A stretch of 62,798 nt of DNA, taken from assembly GCF_028867935.1 (NCBI RefSeq), contig NZ_JAPQNS010000024.1:1-62798 (forward strand), in the 5' to 3' direction. Of the stretch, positions 54,840-62,798 are shown one piece after another. Numbering within the stretch: position 1 is the first letter of the stretch; every line of letters starts with the position of its first letter. Position numbers and translations under genes: made by a program. This DNA is from Flavobacterium sp. SUN052 (GTDB lineage Bacteria > Bacteroidota > Bacteroidia > Flavobacteriales > Flavobacteriaceae). The notes beneath the pieces are model-generated. The model ran no database searches. It was not told the origin of the DNA and was given only the letters and a program-made list of their open reading frames with translations.

Positions 54840-56018
54840 TTAATTCAGTCTTTCAAAAATACCCGCCACGCCTTGGCCACCGCCCACACAAGCGGAAACC
54901 ATGCCGTATTTCTGCTGGCGTTCGGCCATTTCGTTGAGTAGCTGTACTGATAAGCGTGCTCCTGTTGAGCCCAGGGCATGACCTAGCGCAATTGCACCAC
55001 CGTTAGGATTAATTTTGCTTGTATCGAGATCAAGTTCCTTGATAACGGCCAACGATTGAGCGGCAAACGCTTCATTTAATTCGATTAGATCAATGTCGTT
55101 TTGCTGTAACCCTGCTTTTTTCAGCGCAATAGGAATAGCTGCTACTGGCCCAATACCCATGATGCGCGGCTCAACCCCTGCCGAAGCGTAGGATACCATG
55201 CGACCCATTGGTTTCAGGTTTAATTCATTCACCAATCGCTCCGACATTACAATCACAAATGCGGCTCCGTCGGAGGTTTGTGAGGAGTTACCTGCCGTAA
55301 CCGAACCCCCAGCAGCAAACACTGGCTTCAATCGAGCCAATCCTTCAGCGCTAGTGTCGGCGCGAGGACCTTCGTCTTTAGCGACTGTCCACTCACGGGT
55401 TTTCTTTTTACCACTGGCCGCATCGAAGTAATTTTCTTTAACAGAGATCGGCACAATCTGCTTGTCGAAACGACCGCTTGCCTGGGCTGCCAGGGCCTTT
55501 TGGTGCGATTCGTAGGCAAACTGGTCCTGCTCGTCACGGCTAATGTTGAACTGTTGAGCCACCTGTTCAGCGGTCAGCCCCATTCCGATATAGTAATCTG
55601 GGTGCTTTTGAGCAATGTCGTAATTCAATGCCGTTTTCCAGCCCATCACCGGCACTAACGACATAGATTCTGTACCTCCGGCGATGATACAATCGGCTAA
55701 CCCGGCATGAATCTTGGCCGAGGCAATAGCAATAGCCTCCAAACCCGAACCGCAGTAGCGATTAATGGTAAGACCCGGAACCGTTGTGGGCAATGAAAGC
55801 AAGGCTATATAGCGGGCAATCTGCATGCCTTGTTCGGCCTCTGGCACAGCATTACCAACAATCAGGTCTTCTACACGGGCAGGATCGAGTTGAGGAACTT
55901 GTGCCAGCAAGTGTTTGATAACCTCAGCCGCCATATCGTCGGGGCGGGTGAAACGGAGACCACCCCGTGGGGCTTTGCCAACGGCAGTGCGGTAACCGGC
56001 AACAACGTATGCATCCAT
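54840..56018 (-). CDS. fadA: Acetyl-CoA C-acyltransferase (thiolase)
   Basis: This enzyme cleaves 3-ketoacyl-CoA with CoA in the last step of beta-oxidation. The protein has 392 residues from the ATG at 56018; the frame runs 17 codons further but that part overlaps the promoter. The nucleophilic Cys89 is in INRYCGSGLEAI, His347 in GGAIALGHALGSTGAR and Cys377 in SACVGGGQG. The promoter region holds the same palindromic operator as the acyl-CoA dehydrogenase gene at 19.9 kb. The biosynthetic acetoacetyl-CoA thiolase is the alternative; the shared operator favours degradation. Confidence 0.92.
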   Translation of the reverse strand: MDAYVVAGYRTAVGKAPRGGLRFTRPDDMAAEVIKHLLAQVPQLDPARVEDLIVGNAVPEAEQGMQIARYIALLSLPTTVPGLTINRYCGSGLEAIAIASAKIHAGLADCIIAGGTESMSLVPVMGWKTALNYDIAQKHPDYYIGMGLTAEQVAQQFNISRDEQDQFAYESHQKALAAQASGRFDKQIVPISVKENYFDAASGKKKTREWTVAKDEGPRADTSAEGLARLKPVFAAGGSVTAGNSSQTSDGAAFVIVMSERLVNELNLKPMGRMVSYASAGVEPRIMGIGPVAAIPIALKKAGLQQNDIDLIELNEAFAAQSLAVIKELDLDTSKINPNGGAIALGHALGSTGARLSVQLLNEMAERQQKYGMVSACVGGGQGVAGIFERLN

Positions 56019-56048
56019 AGTTTCTTTTTCTATTGGAAAAATTATAGA

Positions 56049-56075
56049 CAAATATAAGATGTTATGCACGCATAC
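56049..56075 (-). promoter_or_regulatory. Thiolase promoter with GTATGC-N2-GCATAA operator
   Basis: TATATTTG on the minus strand (56049-56056) is a perfect TAnnTTTG, about 30 bases upstream of the ATG. The palindrome GTATGCGTGCATAA (56062-56075) lies in the spacer between -33 and -7. It also covers the last four codons and stop of bioD, so a coding sequence doubles as operator. No TTG is seen at -33. The motif equals those at 19873-19886 and 19922-19935. Confidence 0.7.
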
Positions 56076-56688
56076 TATTAAGCTGTGGCAAAAACTTTTC
56101 AGCGTATTGGCTGATAAGCTCCGAAGTCAACTCCTCCTCTTGATTAACCCGACCCAAGCAGGGGAGTTGGGTTAAACTGAGAATTACAGATTCTGAAGCA
56201 GCCACTTCGGGTCCGTTAAATACGATGCCTAGTATCGCAATACCTCTTGATTTGCAAGCGTCTACCGATAAAAGTGTGTGATTGATACTGCCCAGATAAT
56301 TACGGGAAACCAACACAATCGGCAGGCTAATTTGCTGTACCCAATCAATATTGAGATCTCGATTATTGAGTGGTACCATCAGTCCGCCCGCCAGTTCTAC
56401 AACAAGATGATTGTCTGTTTTGGGCAGAGCTAACTTCTCTAGCTCAATAGTAACTCCATCAATTTCGGCTGCTGCATGAGGTGAGAGCGGCTCACTAAGT
56501 CGGTAAGCTTCAGGGTGGAAACGGGTATTTGAATTACTGATAAGCCCTCGAACGGTTCGGGTATCTGAGTCTTCGAGCGCTCCTGATTGAACGGGTTTCC
56601 AATAGTCGGCCTGTAATGCCTCTACAATAATAGCTGAGACCACTGTTTTGCCAATCTCGGTGCCAATTCCAGCGATGATTAAATTCAT
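56062..56688 (-). CDS. bioD: Dethiobiotin synthetase
   Basis: BioD forms the ureido ring of dethiobiotin from diaminopelargonate, CO2 and ATP, the penultimate step of biotin synthesis. The 208-residue protein has the P-loop GIGTEIGKT (Lys14) and typical motifs YWKPVQSG and ELAGGLMVPLN. The last codons of the gene contain the palindromic operator of the thiolase promoter, so mutating either affects both. No other biotin gene is in the window; the rest of the pathway must be elsewhere. Confidence 0.95.
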   Translation of the reverse strand: MNLIIAGIGTEIGKTVVSAIIVEALQADYWKPVQSGALEDSDTRTVRGLISNSNTRFHPEAYRLSEPLSPHAAAEIDGVTIELEKLALPKTDNHLVVELAGGLMVPLNNRDLNIDWVQQISLPIVLVSRNYLGSINHTLLSVDACKSRGIAILGIVFNGPEVAASESVILSLTQLPCLGRVNQEEELTSELISQYAEKFLPQLNSMRA

Positions 56689-56751
56689 AAAGCGATTTTT
56701 AATTACTAGCTCAACAAACTTGTAAGCCAGGAGAATTCACTTACCAACAAA

Positions 56752-56778
56752 AAAGCGGCACCTTTCGAGTGCCGCTTT
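56752..56778 (-). terminator. Terminator of the coiled-coil membrane protein gene
   Basis: A perfect 10-bp stem (AAAGCGGCAC / GTGCCGCTTT) with a 7-base loop, followed by TTTTTTG on the minus strand. Confidence 0.85.
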
Positions 56779-56803
56779 CTATATACTGAAAATCCTAGAT
56801 TAC

Positions 56804-57754
56804 TTACCGTACTGCAAACTCACCAGCGCCGATTTTGAATCCTTCCGAATACAGTTCGACGGTGTATTTGCCTGGCTTGTAGTTTGTACCACGAGTATAC
56901 AGAAGTTCAACTGTTTGACCTTTGCTGTCGTAGTTTACAGTCTGTTTAGTAGTGTAAACCGTTTCGTTACCATCGACAGTGAACGTGCCTGAACCGTTGG
57001 CCATATCAGATACAATGGCTCCGTCGGGATCAAGTACCCGCACAAATACATCTTTCGCTTCTTCTTTAGTCAGCGGGTTGTCCAGCAGCGTATAAACCAG
57101 TTTGATCTTGTCTAACCGCTTCGCTTTATAGGCGTCGTCTTCCCGAACTTTACCCTTTGAAGAAACAGCAAACACTTTCACGTTTTGCGCTTTCAGGGCT
57201 GAAGCCCGTGTTACTTTTGTGCTGAGCTCTTGATTCTGAGCGGCAAATGTCGCTACCGAGTCACGGGCCAATTGCCGTTCTGTTTTGACAACGTTGTTCT
57301 CTTCGTTGAGCGTTTGATTGGAAGATACCAACACGCCATTCTCCCGCTGGAGATTAGCAATCAGCGTGTCTTTTTCCATCAGATAAGATTCATACTCTTT
57401 GATCTTGAGATCGTATTTTGCAATCAACCCCTTTGTTGAGGCAGCATTACCACGACGCAGTGCTTCTTTGTCGCGTTCCAGATCTGCTTTTACTTTCAGG
57501 AGTTCATCTACATTACCACCAAGCTTCTGAACTTCAGCGATTTTGGCATCAAGAGCTGTCGAGATCGAATCTAATTTAACCCGTGTATTCGAGAGTTCTT
57601 CAACTCGTTCAGCTATCGTTACTTCTTGTGTATCTGATTTTTCCTTCGTTGTGAAGTAAAGATAACTCGACACGCCAGCAAGGCCCGTCATTAAAATCAG
57701 GGCTGCCAAAAGAGCGCCATTTGTCTTAGATTTCTGCTGAGGATTCTGCTCCAT
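56804..57754 (-). CDS. Membrane-anchored coiled-coil protein of unknown function
   Basis: A 316-residue protein with a short cytoplasmic-looking N-terminus, one membrane segment (ALLAALILMTGLAGVSSYLY, about residues 14-33) and a coiled coil (about 45-185, heptad-rich EEL/LDSI-type stretches). The final beta-rich domain (about 190-316) contains VYTLLDNPLTKEEAKDVF and KPGKYTVELYSEGFKIGAGE. The layout resembles conserved Cytophagales proteins, but no function is known; a role at the envelope is inferred. It has its own terminator and no recognised promoter. Confidence 0.8.
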   Translation of the reverse strand: MEQNPQQKSKTNGALLAALILMTGLAGVSSYLYFTTKEKSDTQEVTIAERVEELSNTRVKLDSISTALDAKIAEVQKLGGNVDELLKVKADLERDKEALRRGNAASTKGLIAKYDLKIKEYESYLMEKDTLIANLQRENGVLVSSNQTLNEENNVVKTERQLARDSVATFAAQNQELSTKVTRASALKAQNVKVFAVSSKGKVREDDAYKAKRLDKIKLVYTLLDNPLTKEEAKDVFVRVLDPDGAIVSDMANGSGTFTVDGNETVYTTKQTVNYDSKGQTVELLYTRGTNYKPGKYTVELYSEGFKIGAGEFAVR

Positions 57755-58002
57755 AATCAGTTTGAATTTAACAGTTTAACATAAACTCGTACATACTGTG
57801 TCATTCAAAGGGGGTTAAGTGGTTTGAAAGACGAGGCCAAAAATAGACACTCGGCACGAAATTCCTAATAGATTGTTAGTTAACGGCTTAACACAAAATA
57901 TAGTTCGGCAACAGAGCAATAGACCCGTTTTTATGGGACAGATTCAAAACGAAGACACCCCTCGTTTTGTTTTACAGAAATAGACATTATTACAGAAAAA
58001 AT

Positions 58003-58818
58003 ATGCCTGAATTACCCGAAGTTGAGATCCGAAGACAATATTTAGAAACCTCATCATTGAACCAACCAATCGCTCATATAGACGTTGAAGACCGTAAATT
58101 ATTGACAACAGACTATGGTATTTTAAGCGAACGATTAAACGGTCGATCATTTGTAGGAACCCGTCGGGTGGGTAAAAATTTATTCGTGTTTACTGATGAT
58201 CCGACCGTGATCCTCCGAATGCATTTTGGCATGACCGGTGATCTCGATTACTATCATGCCTCGCTCGACAGACCCCGGTTTGCCCGCATTGTATTTGCCT
58301 TCGAGAGCGGTTTTAATTTAGGCTTTCTGTGTCCTCGAAAATTTGAGCGGGTTGGTCTGGTTGACGACGTTGATAAATTTCTGCTGGAGAAGAAAATTGG
58401 CCCCGATGGTCTCGACATTACGCCTGAGGAACTAAAAGTACGCGTTCGAAAACGTAAAGCGCCGATCAAGCCTGTTTTGCTTGATCAGGCAACCACGGCG
58501 GGCTTGGGCAACTGGATCGTAGACGAAGTGCTGTTTCAGGCCAAAATTCACCCCGAATATCCATCGAACCAATTGACCGATGCCGAGATCGACCAACTTC
58601 ACGCAGCTATCCGACTAGTGCTGGAAACGGCCATCCGCCACGAAGCCACTTACCGCGACTTTCCAATATCTTTTCTAACCCACGTTCGGGAGTGGGACGA
58701 TTCGCCGTATGATGATATAGAAGCCCACAAATTCTGCCCCCGTTGCGGCACTCGCATTGAGCGAAGCGAAGTAGGAGGGCGAACTACCTTCCATTGTCCG
58801 AATTGCCAGCGGTTGTAG
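58003..58818 (+). CDS. mutM: Formamidopyrimidine-DNA glycosylase family protein
   Basis: Fpg/MutM removes oxidised purines such as 8-oxoguanine. The protein has 271 residues from the ATG at 58003, chosen because it gives MPELPEVEIRR with the catalytic N-terminal Pro after the Met and the Glu next to it; the longer frame would hide this. A helix-two-turn-helix region and the C-terminal zinc finger (FCPRCGTRIER, CPNCQR) complete the family. It could be a close Nei/Fpg relative in Bacteroidota; the exact lesion preference is unknown. DUF4301 follows after 51 bases on the same strand. Confidence 0.9.
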   Translation: MPELPEVEIRRQYLETSSLNQPIAHIDVEDRKLLTTDYGILSERLNGRSFVGTRRVGKNLFVFTDDPTVILRMHFGMTGDLDYYHASLDRPRFARIVFAFESGFNLGFLCPRKFERVGLVDDVDKFLLEKKIGPDGLDITPEELKVRVRKRKAPIKPVLLDQATTAGLGNWIVDEVLFQAKIHPEYPSNQLTDAEIDQLHAAIRLVLETAIRHEATYRDFPISFLTHVREWDDSPYDDIEAHKFCPRCGTRIERSEVGGRTTFHCPNCQRL

Positions 58819-58869
58819 TTTTGAAACCAGAAACCACATAGTTTTGGAACCAGAAAACTTTAGCTCTCC

Positions 58870-60375
58870 ATGTTTACCGAACAAGACCTAATCCAGATAA
58901 GCGCTCAGGGTATTACCGTCGAAAAGATTGACCGCCAGATTGAGCATTTCGTAAATGGCTTTCCATATCTCAATGCTATTCGGGCCGCAACCGTCGGTGA
59001 TGGCATTGTGCGAGTCGACGAAGAACAACTGACTACATACACCCGTCGGTTCGATGAGGTTGCAGGCGACTATTCGCTGATGAAATTTGTGCCGGCTTCG
59101 GGGGCGGCCACCCGGATGTTCAAATCGTTGTTCGCGGCCATGGATGGTAAGAGTGATAAGTCTGTCGACGCCTTTTTTGAGCGTATTCAGGAATTCGCTT
59201 TTTATGATGATCTTAAAGCAGCCATGGCGGCTAAAGAGCTGAATATAGAGGAAGCTGATCGGACAACGATTCTCCGGTTTTTATTGACTGATGAGGGACT
59301 CGATTATGGTAACTTGCCCAAAGGACTGCTGAAGTTTCACCGGTATCCCGATGGCCCACGCACGCCCGTAGAAGAACATTTAGTAGAAGGGGCAGCTTAT
59401 GCCAATGCCAACGGCTTGGTTCGCATTCACTTTACGGTTTCTCCCGAACACCATGAGCGGTTTGAGAAACTGATTATTGAGGAAAAACCCGACTACGAAG
59501 CCTGGTTGGGTGTTGCCTACGACGTGACTTTCTCGGAGCAGAAAAAATCCACGGATACAATCTCAGTTGACCTCGATAATCAGCCGTTCCGCAATGCGGA
59601 TCAGTCGTTGCTGTTTCGGCCGGCTGGTCATGGTGCGTTGATCGAAAACCTCAATGATATTGATGCTGATATTGTCTTCATCAAGAACATCGACAATGTG
59701 GTTCCCGATGACATTCGTGATGTTACCGTGACGTATAAGAAAGTCTTAGCAACGGTACTGATTGATGCTCAGCAGCAATTATTCCGGTTGCAGGAGTTAC
59801 TCGAACAGCCCGACGCTTCGGGAGAGGAGGTCAGCGATGGGTATCTGGCTGAAGCCGATGAGTTCTTGCAGATGTCTCTGTACACGAACCATCCGGCTGA
59901 CTTCGACACGTATTCTAAGGAAGAAAAAGTAGCTTACTTCAAACGGAAGCTGGATCGCCCAATTCGGGTGTGTGGTATGGTGCCGAACGTGGGCGAACCA
60001 GGAGGGGGGCCATTCTGGGCAATGAATGCTGATGGATCAACTTCATTGCAGATTGTTGAGTCGGCGCAGTTTGATATGGACAATGCGGACCAGAAAGCCA
60101 TTTTCGATACAGCTACGCACTTTAACCCCGTCGATCTGGTGTGTGGTTTAAAAAACCGACACAACCAGAAGTACGACCTGCCTGCTTACCGTGATATGCA
60201 AACCGGGTTTATTACTCAAAAGTCCAAAGATGGTAAAGACTTAAAGGCGCAGGAATTACCAGGGCTGTGGAATGGGGCGATGGCCGACTGGAATACCATA
60301 TTCGTGGAAGTCCCGCTGATCACCTTCAACCCCGTTAAAACCGTCAACGATTTACTTCGCGACGAACATCAGTAA
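58870..60375 (+). CDS. DUF4301-family protein
   Basis: A 501-residue soluble protein matching the DUF4301 family (TRRFDEVAGDYSLMKFVPAS, GAATRMFKSLFAAMDG, FHRYPDGPRTPVEEHLVEGA). The GAATRMFK stretch resembles a phosphate- or nucleotide-binding loop, but the function is unknown in the family. The start is ATG and the length is normal. It follows mutM, so co-transcription is possible but may be a coincidence. No membrane segment or signal peptide is seen. Confidence 0.88.
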   Translation: MFTEQDLIQISAQGITVEKIDRQIEHFVNGFPYLNAIRAATVGDGIVRVDEEQLTTYTRRFDEVAGDYSLMKFVPASGAATRMFKSLFAAMDGKSDKSVDAFFERIQEFAFYDDLKAAMAAKELNIEEADRTTILRFLLTDEGLDYGNLPKGLLKFHRYPDGPRTPVEEHLVEGAAYANANGLVRIHFTVSPEHHERFEKLIIEEKPDYEAWLGVAYDVTFSEQKKSTDTISVDLDNQPFRNADQSLLFRPAGHGALIENLNDIDADIVFIKNIDNVVPDDIRDVTVTYKKVLATVLIDAQQQLFRLQELLEQPDASGEEVSDGYLAEADEFLQMSLYTNHPADFDTYSKEEKVAYFKRKLDRPIRVCGMVPNVGEPGGGPFWAMNADGSTSLQIVESAQFDMDNADQKAIFDTATHFNPVDLVCGLKNRHNQKYDLPAYRDMQTGFITQKSKDGKDLKAQELPGLWNGAMADWNTIFVEVPLITFNPVKTVNDLLRDEHQ

Positions 60376-60392
60376 TAGTTTCTCCATACGCT

Positions 60393-60896
60393 TTATGCTG
60401 TCATACGGCCGGTGGCTTCGCTGCCGGCCTCACTCATTTCGCCCACTGCCGCACCAATAGGAATCTCTTTGGTCTCAAGCATCGAAGGATTTTGAAAAGC
60501 CAAAAGGGTTGTGTTTTCATACACGCCGAGATTCGCATCCCGAACACGTTCCATAATTGGTTTGAGGGCACAGGTTACTTCGTCCTCACAGTCGTCGCAT
60601 TTCACGTAGAAATTTAACGAGACACAAGGAGTTGGGGCAATGGGGCCATCAATAACGCGCAGTACCTGCGCCAGATTGACACGTGCCGGATCAACACGCA
60701 AGAGGTATCCTCCGCCTTTTCCTTTCTGGCTTTGCAGAATTCCGTGGTTGCGGAGTTCAAGCAGAATAGCCTCCAGAAACTTTTTGGGAATGCTCTCTTT
60801 GGCTGAGATAAACGAAATTAGAACAGGTCCTTTGCCGTACTCTTCTGTGAGAACTTTCAGGGCCTTAATGGCATACTTGGCTTTTTTGGAAATCAT
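60393..60896 (-). CDS. Rrf2-family transcriptional regulator with cysteine cluster
   Basis: The 167-residue protein has an Rrf2 winged helix (MISKKAKYAIKALKVL, LLELRNHGILQSQKGKGGGY). The wing loop is followed by four cysteines (Cys91, Cys100, Cys103, Cys109), which could hold an Fe-S cluster or act as a redox switch as in IscR or NsrR. The C-terminal tail is longer than in IscR. The gene stands alone, convergent with DUF4301, and a palindrome 45 bases upstream may be its operator. Confidence 0.9.
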   Translation of the reverse strand: MISKKAKYAIKALKVLTEEYGKGPVLISFISAKESIPKKFLEAILLELRNHGILQSQKGKGGGYLLRVDPARVNLAQVLRVIDGPIAPTPCVSLNFYVKCDDCEDEVTCALKPIMERVRDANLGVYENTTLLAFQNPSMLETKEIPIGAAVGEMSEAGSEATGRMTA

Positions 60897-60940
60897 TGTT
60901 ACGGAACCTGTGGATTAAGAGTTAATGTGACCATCCCAGG

Positions 60941-60956
60941 CTTACAATAGTGTAAG
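60941..60956. promoter_or_regulatory. Palindrome upstream of the Rrf2 gene, possible operator
   Basis: CTTACAATAGTGTAAG has perfect 6-bp arms with a 4-base centre and lies 45 bases before the Rrf2 ATG. The position suits autoregulation by an Rrf2 dimer; binding is not shown, and no TAnnTTTG box was found nearby. Confidence 0.4.
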
Positions 60957-61084
60957 TGCGTTATGATCGGGCAAGTTAGCGTATGGCTTAGTTTACGGCA
61001 ACTTTTCTTATACGATTTGCACTAACTTTTTCGTTTAAAGCCCTTTGTTTCACGCAATAAAGGATTTTAGTCTATGATTTTAGT

Positions 61085-61119
61085 ACATTTTAATGCAACT
61101 ACTTGTTGCGCTAAAATGT
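61085..61119 (-). terminator. Imperfect hairpin after the monooxygenase gene
   Basis: Outer stem ACATTTTA/TAAAATGT (61085-61092 with 61112-61119) and inner stem GCAAC/GTTGC (61095-61099 with 61105-61109), with mismatches between. No T-tract follows on the minus strand, so it is a weak terminator at best. Confidence 0.35.
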
Positions 61120-62420
61120 CAACGGCCTCGTATTGCTCGGTTTAGGCTTTGCCGATAGGGATGGAAATCAACCTGCAAGGTGTGCCGCGCTGATCGATTG
61201 TAGCGTTTACGAACCTTATTCTCCTCGATTTGAACAGCCTGTATCATGGCCTCTCGGGAGGGTAGTCGACAGCTCCCGGCAATTAGCCTGGCTACCCATT
61301 TAGACTGTAATTCAGCCAGAGGCATGATGGCTCCCAAAGGTTGAACCAAGCCCAGAAAGTACAGACCGGGATGATCTGGATGGATCACCCGTTGGTAAAG
61401 CTGTATGTCGTTGGTAGCTTCGACATTGATAAAATCTGGCGCAAAAAACGGGAACGTGACTTTGTAGCCAGTAGCGTAAATAATCATGTCGAAAGTATCA
61501 CGGGAGCCATCCGTAAAAACCACCTCACGTTCATTGAATTCGGCAATATTCGGTTTGAAACGAACAAGCCCGCGTCCACTCAGGTTCAACAAGTCTTGCG
61601 AAATAGTAGGATGTTCACTTAGAATGGGTCGATCGGGAACAGGGACCCCGTACGTTTGCTGCCGACCACGTGCCAGCAGCAATGATGATTTGAGCAATAA
61701 CCGCTGAATAGACAAGGGTAATCTGGACGTGAGCGGGTTGGCCAATGAGTCGAAAGGCATGCTCATGAGCCAGTTTGGAATAATGTATGCCCCACTCCGA
61801 GTCGAGATAGTGACGCGTTCGCCATAAAGTCGGGCGGCTTCACAGGCAATATCTACAGCCGAATTACCAATGCCCACGATCAACAACTTTTTTCCAGCAA
61901 TCTGATCGGGTGTTTTGTAGTGATGAGAGTGCAGTATCTGTCCCGAAAACGTACCGGGAAAAGCAGGGGTAGGGAAGCGGGGGTTCCAGTGGTGCCCGTT
62001 GGCTACGATTACGTGCTTATAAACACGCTCCTGTTTTTGCCCGTCGGCAGTTTCAATACTTACCTTGTACTGATCACCGTCGGGCCGAACGTTTTTTACC
62101 GTTGTTCGGAAATGGATAAACGGACGAACGCCGAAATGATCCACGTAATCGTCAAAGTACTGAATAATCTGGCTATGGTGCGGAAACATTGGATAATCGC
62201 GTGGCATCGGATAATCCGAATAAGCCATCACATCGCGATTGGTATTAATGTGGAGCGACCGATAGGCTGACGACATGCCATTATCGTTCTCGAAGCGCCA
62301 GTTACCGCCAATAGCCGATCCCTGCTCAAAACAATCAAACGAAATGCCGTGGTCTTTTAACGTTTTAGCGGCCACAATACCCGACGAGCCGGCACCAATA
62401 ATACAAACGTGGGGTGTCAT
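61119..62420 (-). CDS. Flavin-containing monooxygenase-like protein
   Basis: A 433-residue flavoprotein. FAD motif GAGSSG is at residues 9-14 (CIIGAGSSGIVAAKTL). The FMO-identifying stretch FPGTFSGQILHSHHYK is near residue 145, and the NADP motif LIVGIGNSAVDIACEA near 175-190. The ATGYK motif (IIYATGYKVTFPFF) is near the C-terminus. Such enzymes oxygenate soft nucleophiles or ketones (Baeyer-Villiger type); the substrate is unknown. The ATG is the first in the frame, and no operon partner is seen. Confidence 0.92.
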   Translation of the reverse strand: MTPHVCIIGAGSSGIVAAKTLKDHGISFDCFEQGSAIGGNWRFENDNGMSSAYRSLHINTNRDVMAYSDYPMPRDYPMFPHHSQIIQYFDDYVDHFGVRPFIHFRTTVKNVRPDGDQYKVSIETADGQKQERVYKHVIVANGHHWNPRFPTPAFPGTFSGQILHSHHYKTPDQIAGKKLLIVGIGNSAVDIACEAARLYGERVTISTRSGAYIIPNWLMSMPFDSLANPLTSRLPLSIQRLLLKSSLLLARGRQQTYGVPVPDRPILSEHPTISQDLLNLSGRGLVRFKPNIAEFNEREVVFTDGSRDTFDMIIYATGYKVTFPFFAPDFINVEATNDIQLYQRVIHPDHPGLYFLGLVQPLGAIMPLAELQSKWVARLIAGSCRLPSREAMIQAVQIEENKVRKRYNRSARHTLQVDFHPYRQSLNRAIRGR

Positions 62421-62757
62421 AAAAATGCGAACTAGTAAACATTTAAAAGGCTTATAGCTCTTTCGGGGCTGTAGCGGCAGTTTAAATGCGGTGGTTTAGT
62501 GATGTGGACCGATTACGAGTCGTCGAAATGGTTAAAAACACCATAAAGTAAGAGCAAAAATACCTGTCATCGCAGTATTGACCAAGTTTAAATTTTTCTA
62601 CTTTATATGTAAATAATACAGTTAATGCATGGTAAGACACCTAGATCAAAACGTTATAGTTTATTATCTAATTACTAAATGAGGGGTGGGCGTAAATAGG
62701 AACCAGCGTGTGTTAAGGGATTGACGACCAAATCTTTCACCTTACACACGCGGCCCC
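62421..62757. other. Gene-free stretch with inverted repeat near the right edge
   Basis: No coding frame is supported here. An imperfect inverted repeat, GCGTGTGTTAAGG (62706-62718) against CCTTACACACGC (62740-62751) with one bulged base, lies just before an ATG at 62758. It could be a terminal or subterminal repeat of an insertion sequence, or a terminator; the window ends too soon to tell. The rest is AT-rich with no clear promoter. Confidence 0.4.
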
Positions 62758-62798
62758 ATGGAAGCGAAATTAACCTCTTTGCTTGAGTTTCTAAATGC
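62758..62798 (+). CDS. Start of a gene cut by the window edge, possible transposase
   Basis: An open frame begins MEAKLTSLLEFLN and runs off the window after 13 codons. The short hydrophobic-helical start after an inverted repeat recalls the N-terminal region of some Bacteroidota insertion-sequence transposases (ISAon1-type), but 13 residues cannot prove this. It could equally be a chance frame. Confidence 0.25.
   Translation, partial: MEAKLTSLLEFLN

Overview
This 62.8 kb window looks like chromosomal DNA of a Bacteroidota bacterium of the order Cytophagales, probably a Spirosoma-like member of the Spirosomataceae. The lineage call rests on several clues. There is a Bacteroidota-type promoter signature (TAnnTTTG at -7, TTG at about -33) in front of the 16S rRNA, a tRNA and several genes. 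There is a GldJ-type gliding/type IX secretion lipoprotein, and there are families typical of the phylum (DUF4175, DUF4292, DUF4301, DUF5117-type metalloproteases, a TPR-DUF4292-EnvC operon). The species is inferred, not proven.

Layout. 1-12 kb: the 5' end of a 16S rRNA gene (minus strand, cut by the window edge) with its promoter, pruA, thrC, a TPR protein, an AT-rich gene-free stretch of about 490 bp with many DnaA-box-like 9-mers (candidate oriC), a methyltransferase, mnmG (gidA) with a parS-like palindrome just upstream, and a giant DUF4175 protein. 12-20 kb: comF, gldJ, mfd and an acyl-CoA dehydrogenase. 20-29 kb: an MDR quinone oxidoreductase; a periplasmic oxidation module (quinoprotein-cytochrome c, GMC oxidoreductase, gluconate-dehydrogenase-subunit-3-like protein) with large perfect palindromes after its genes; and a two-gene signalling pair, a cNMP-domain histidine kinase and a receiver fused to a thioredoxin-reductase-like flavoprotein. 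29-45 kb: ftsK, pyrD, a beta-propeller lipoprotein, a gene-free 716 bp stretch with orphan hairpins, an ECF sigma factor, tRNA-Pro, a metzincin protease, two tandem M1 peptidases, a vanadium-haloperoxidase-like lipoprotein and a predicted outer-membrane protein. 45-51 kb: a plus-strand run TPR - DUF4292 lipoprotein - EnvC-like factor - panB - RluA pseudouridine synthase. 51-62.8 kb: a frameshifted barnase-type ribonuclease with an intact barstar, a LysM protein with a degenerate transglycosylase-like domain, a thiolase, bioD, a coiled-coil membrane protein, mutM, a DUF4301 protein, an Rrf2 regulator, a flavin monooxygenase, and the first codons of a possible transposase at the right edge.

Functional links. 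The acyl-CoA dehydrogenase (18-20 kb) and the thiolase (55-56 kb) lie 35 kb apart but share a GTATGC-N2-GCATAC operator placed over their promoters, so they probably form one fatty-acid-oxidation regulon. The quinoprotein/GMC/subunit-3 genes look like one dehydrogenase system feeding electrons to the respiratory chain. The envelope operon at 45-49.5 kb suggests lipoprotein and cell-wall work. The most noteworthy observations are the broken toxin next to an intact antitoxin, the unusual redox-like two-component pair, the shared fatty-acid operator, and the origin-like region. All calls were made by reading the sequence; no database search was run.
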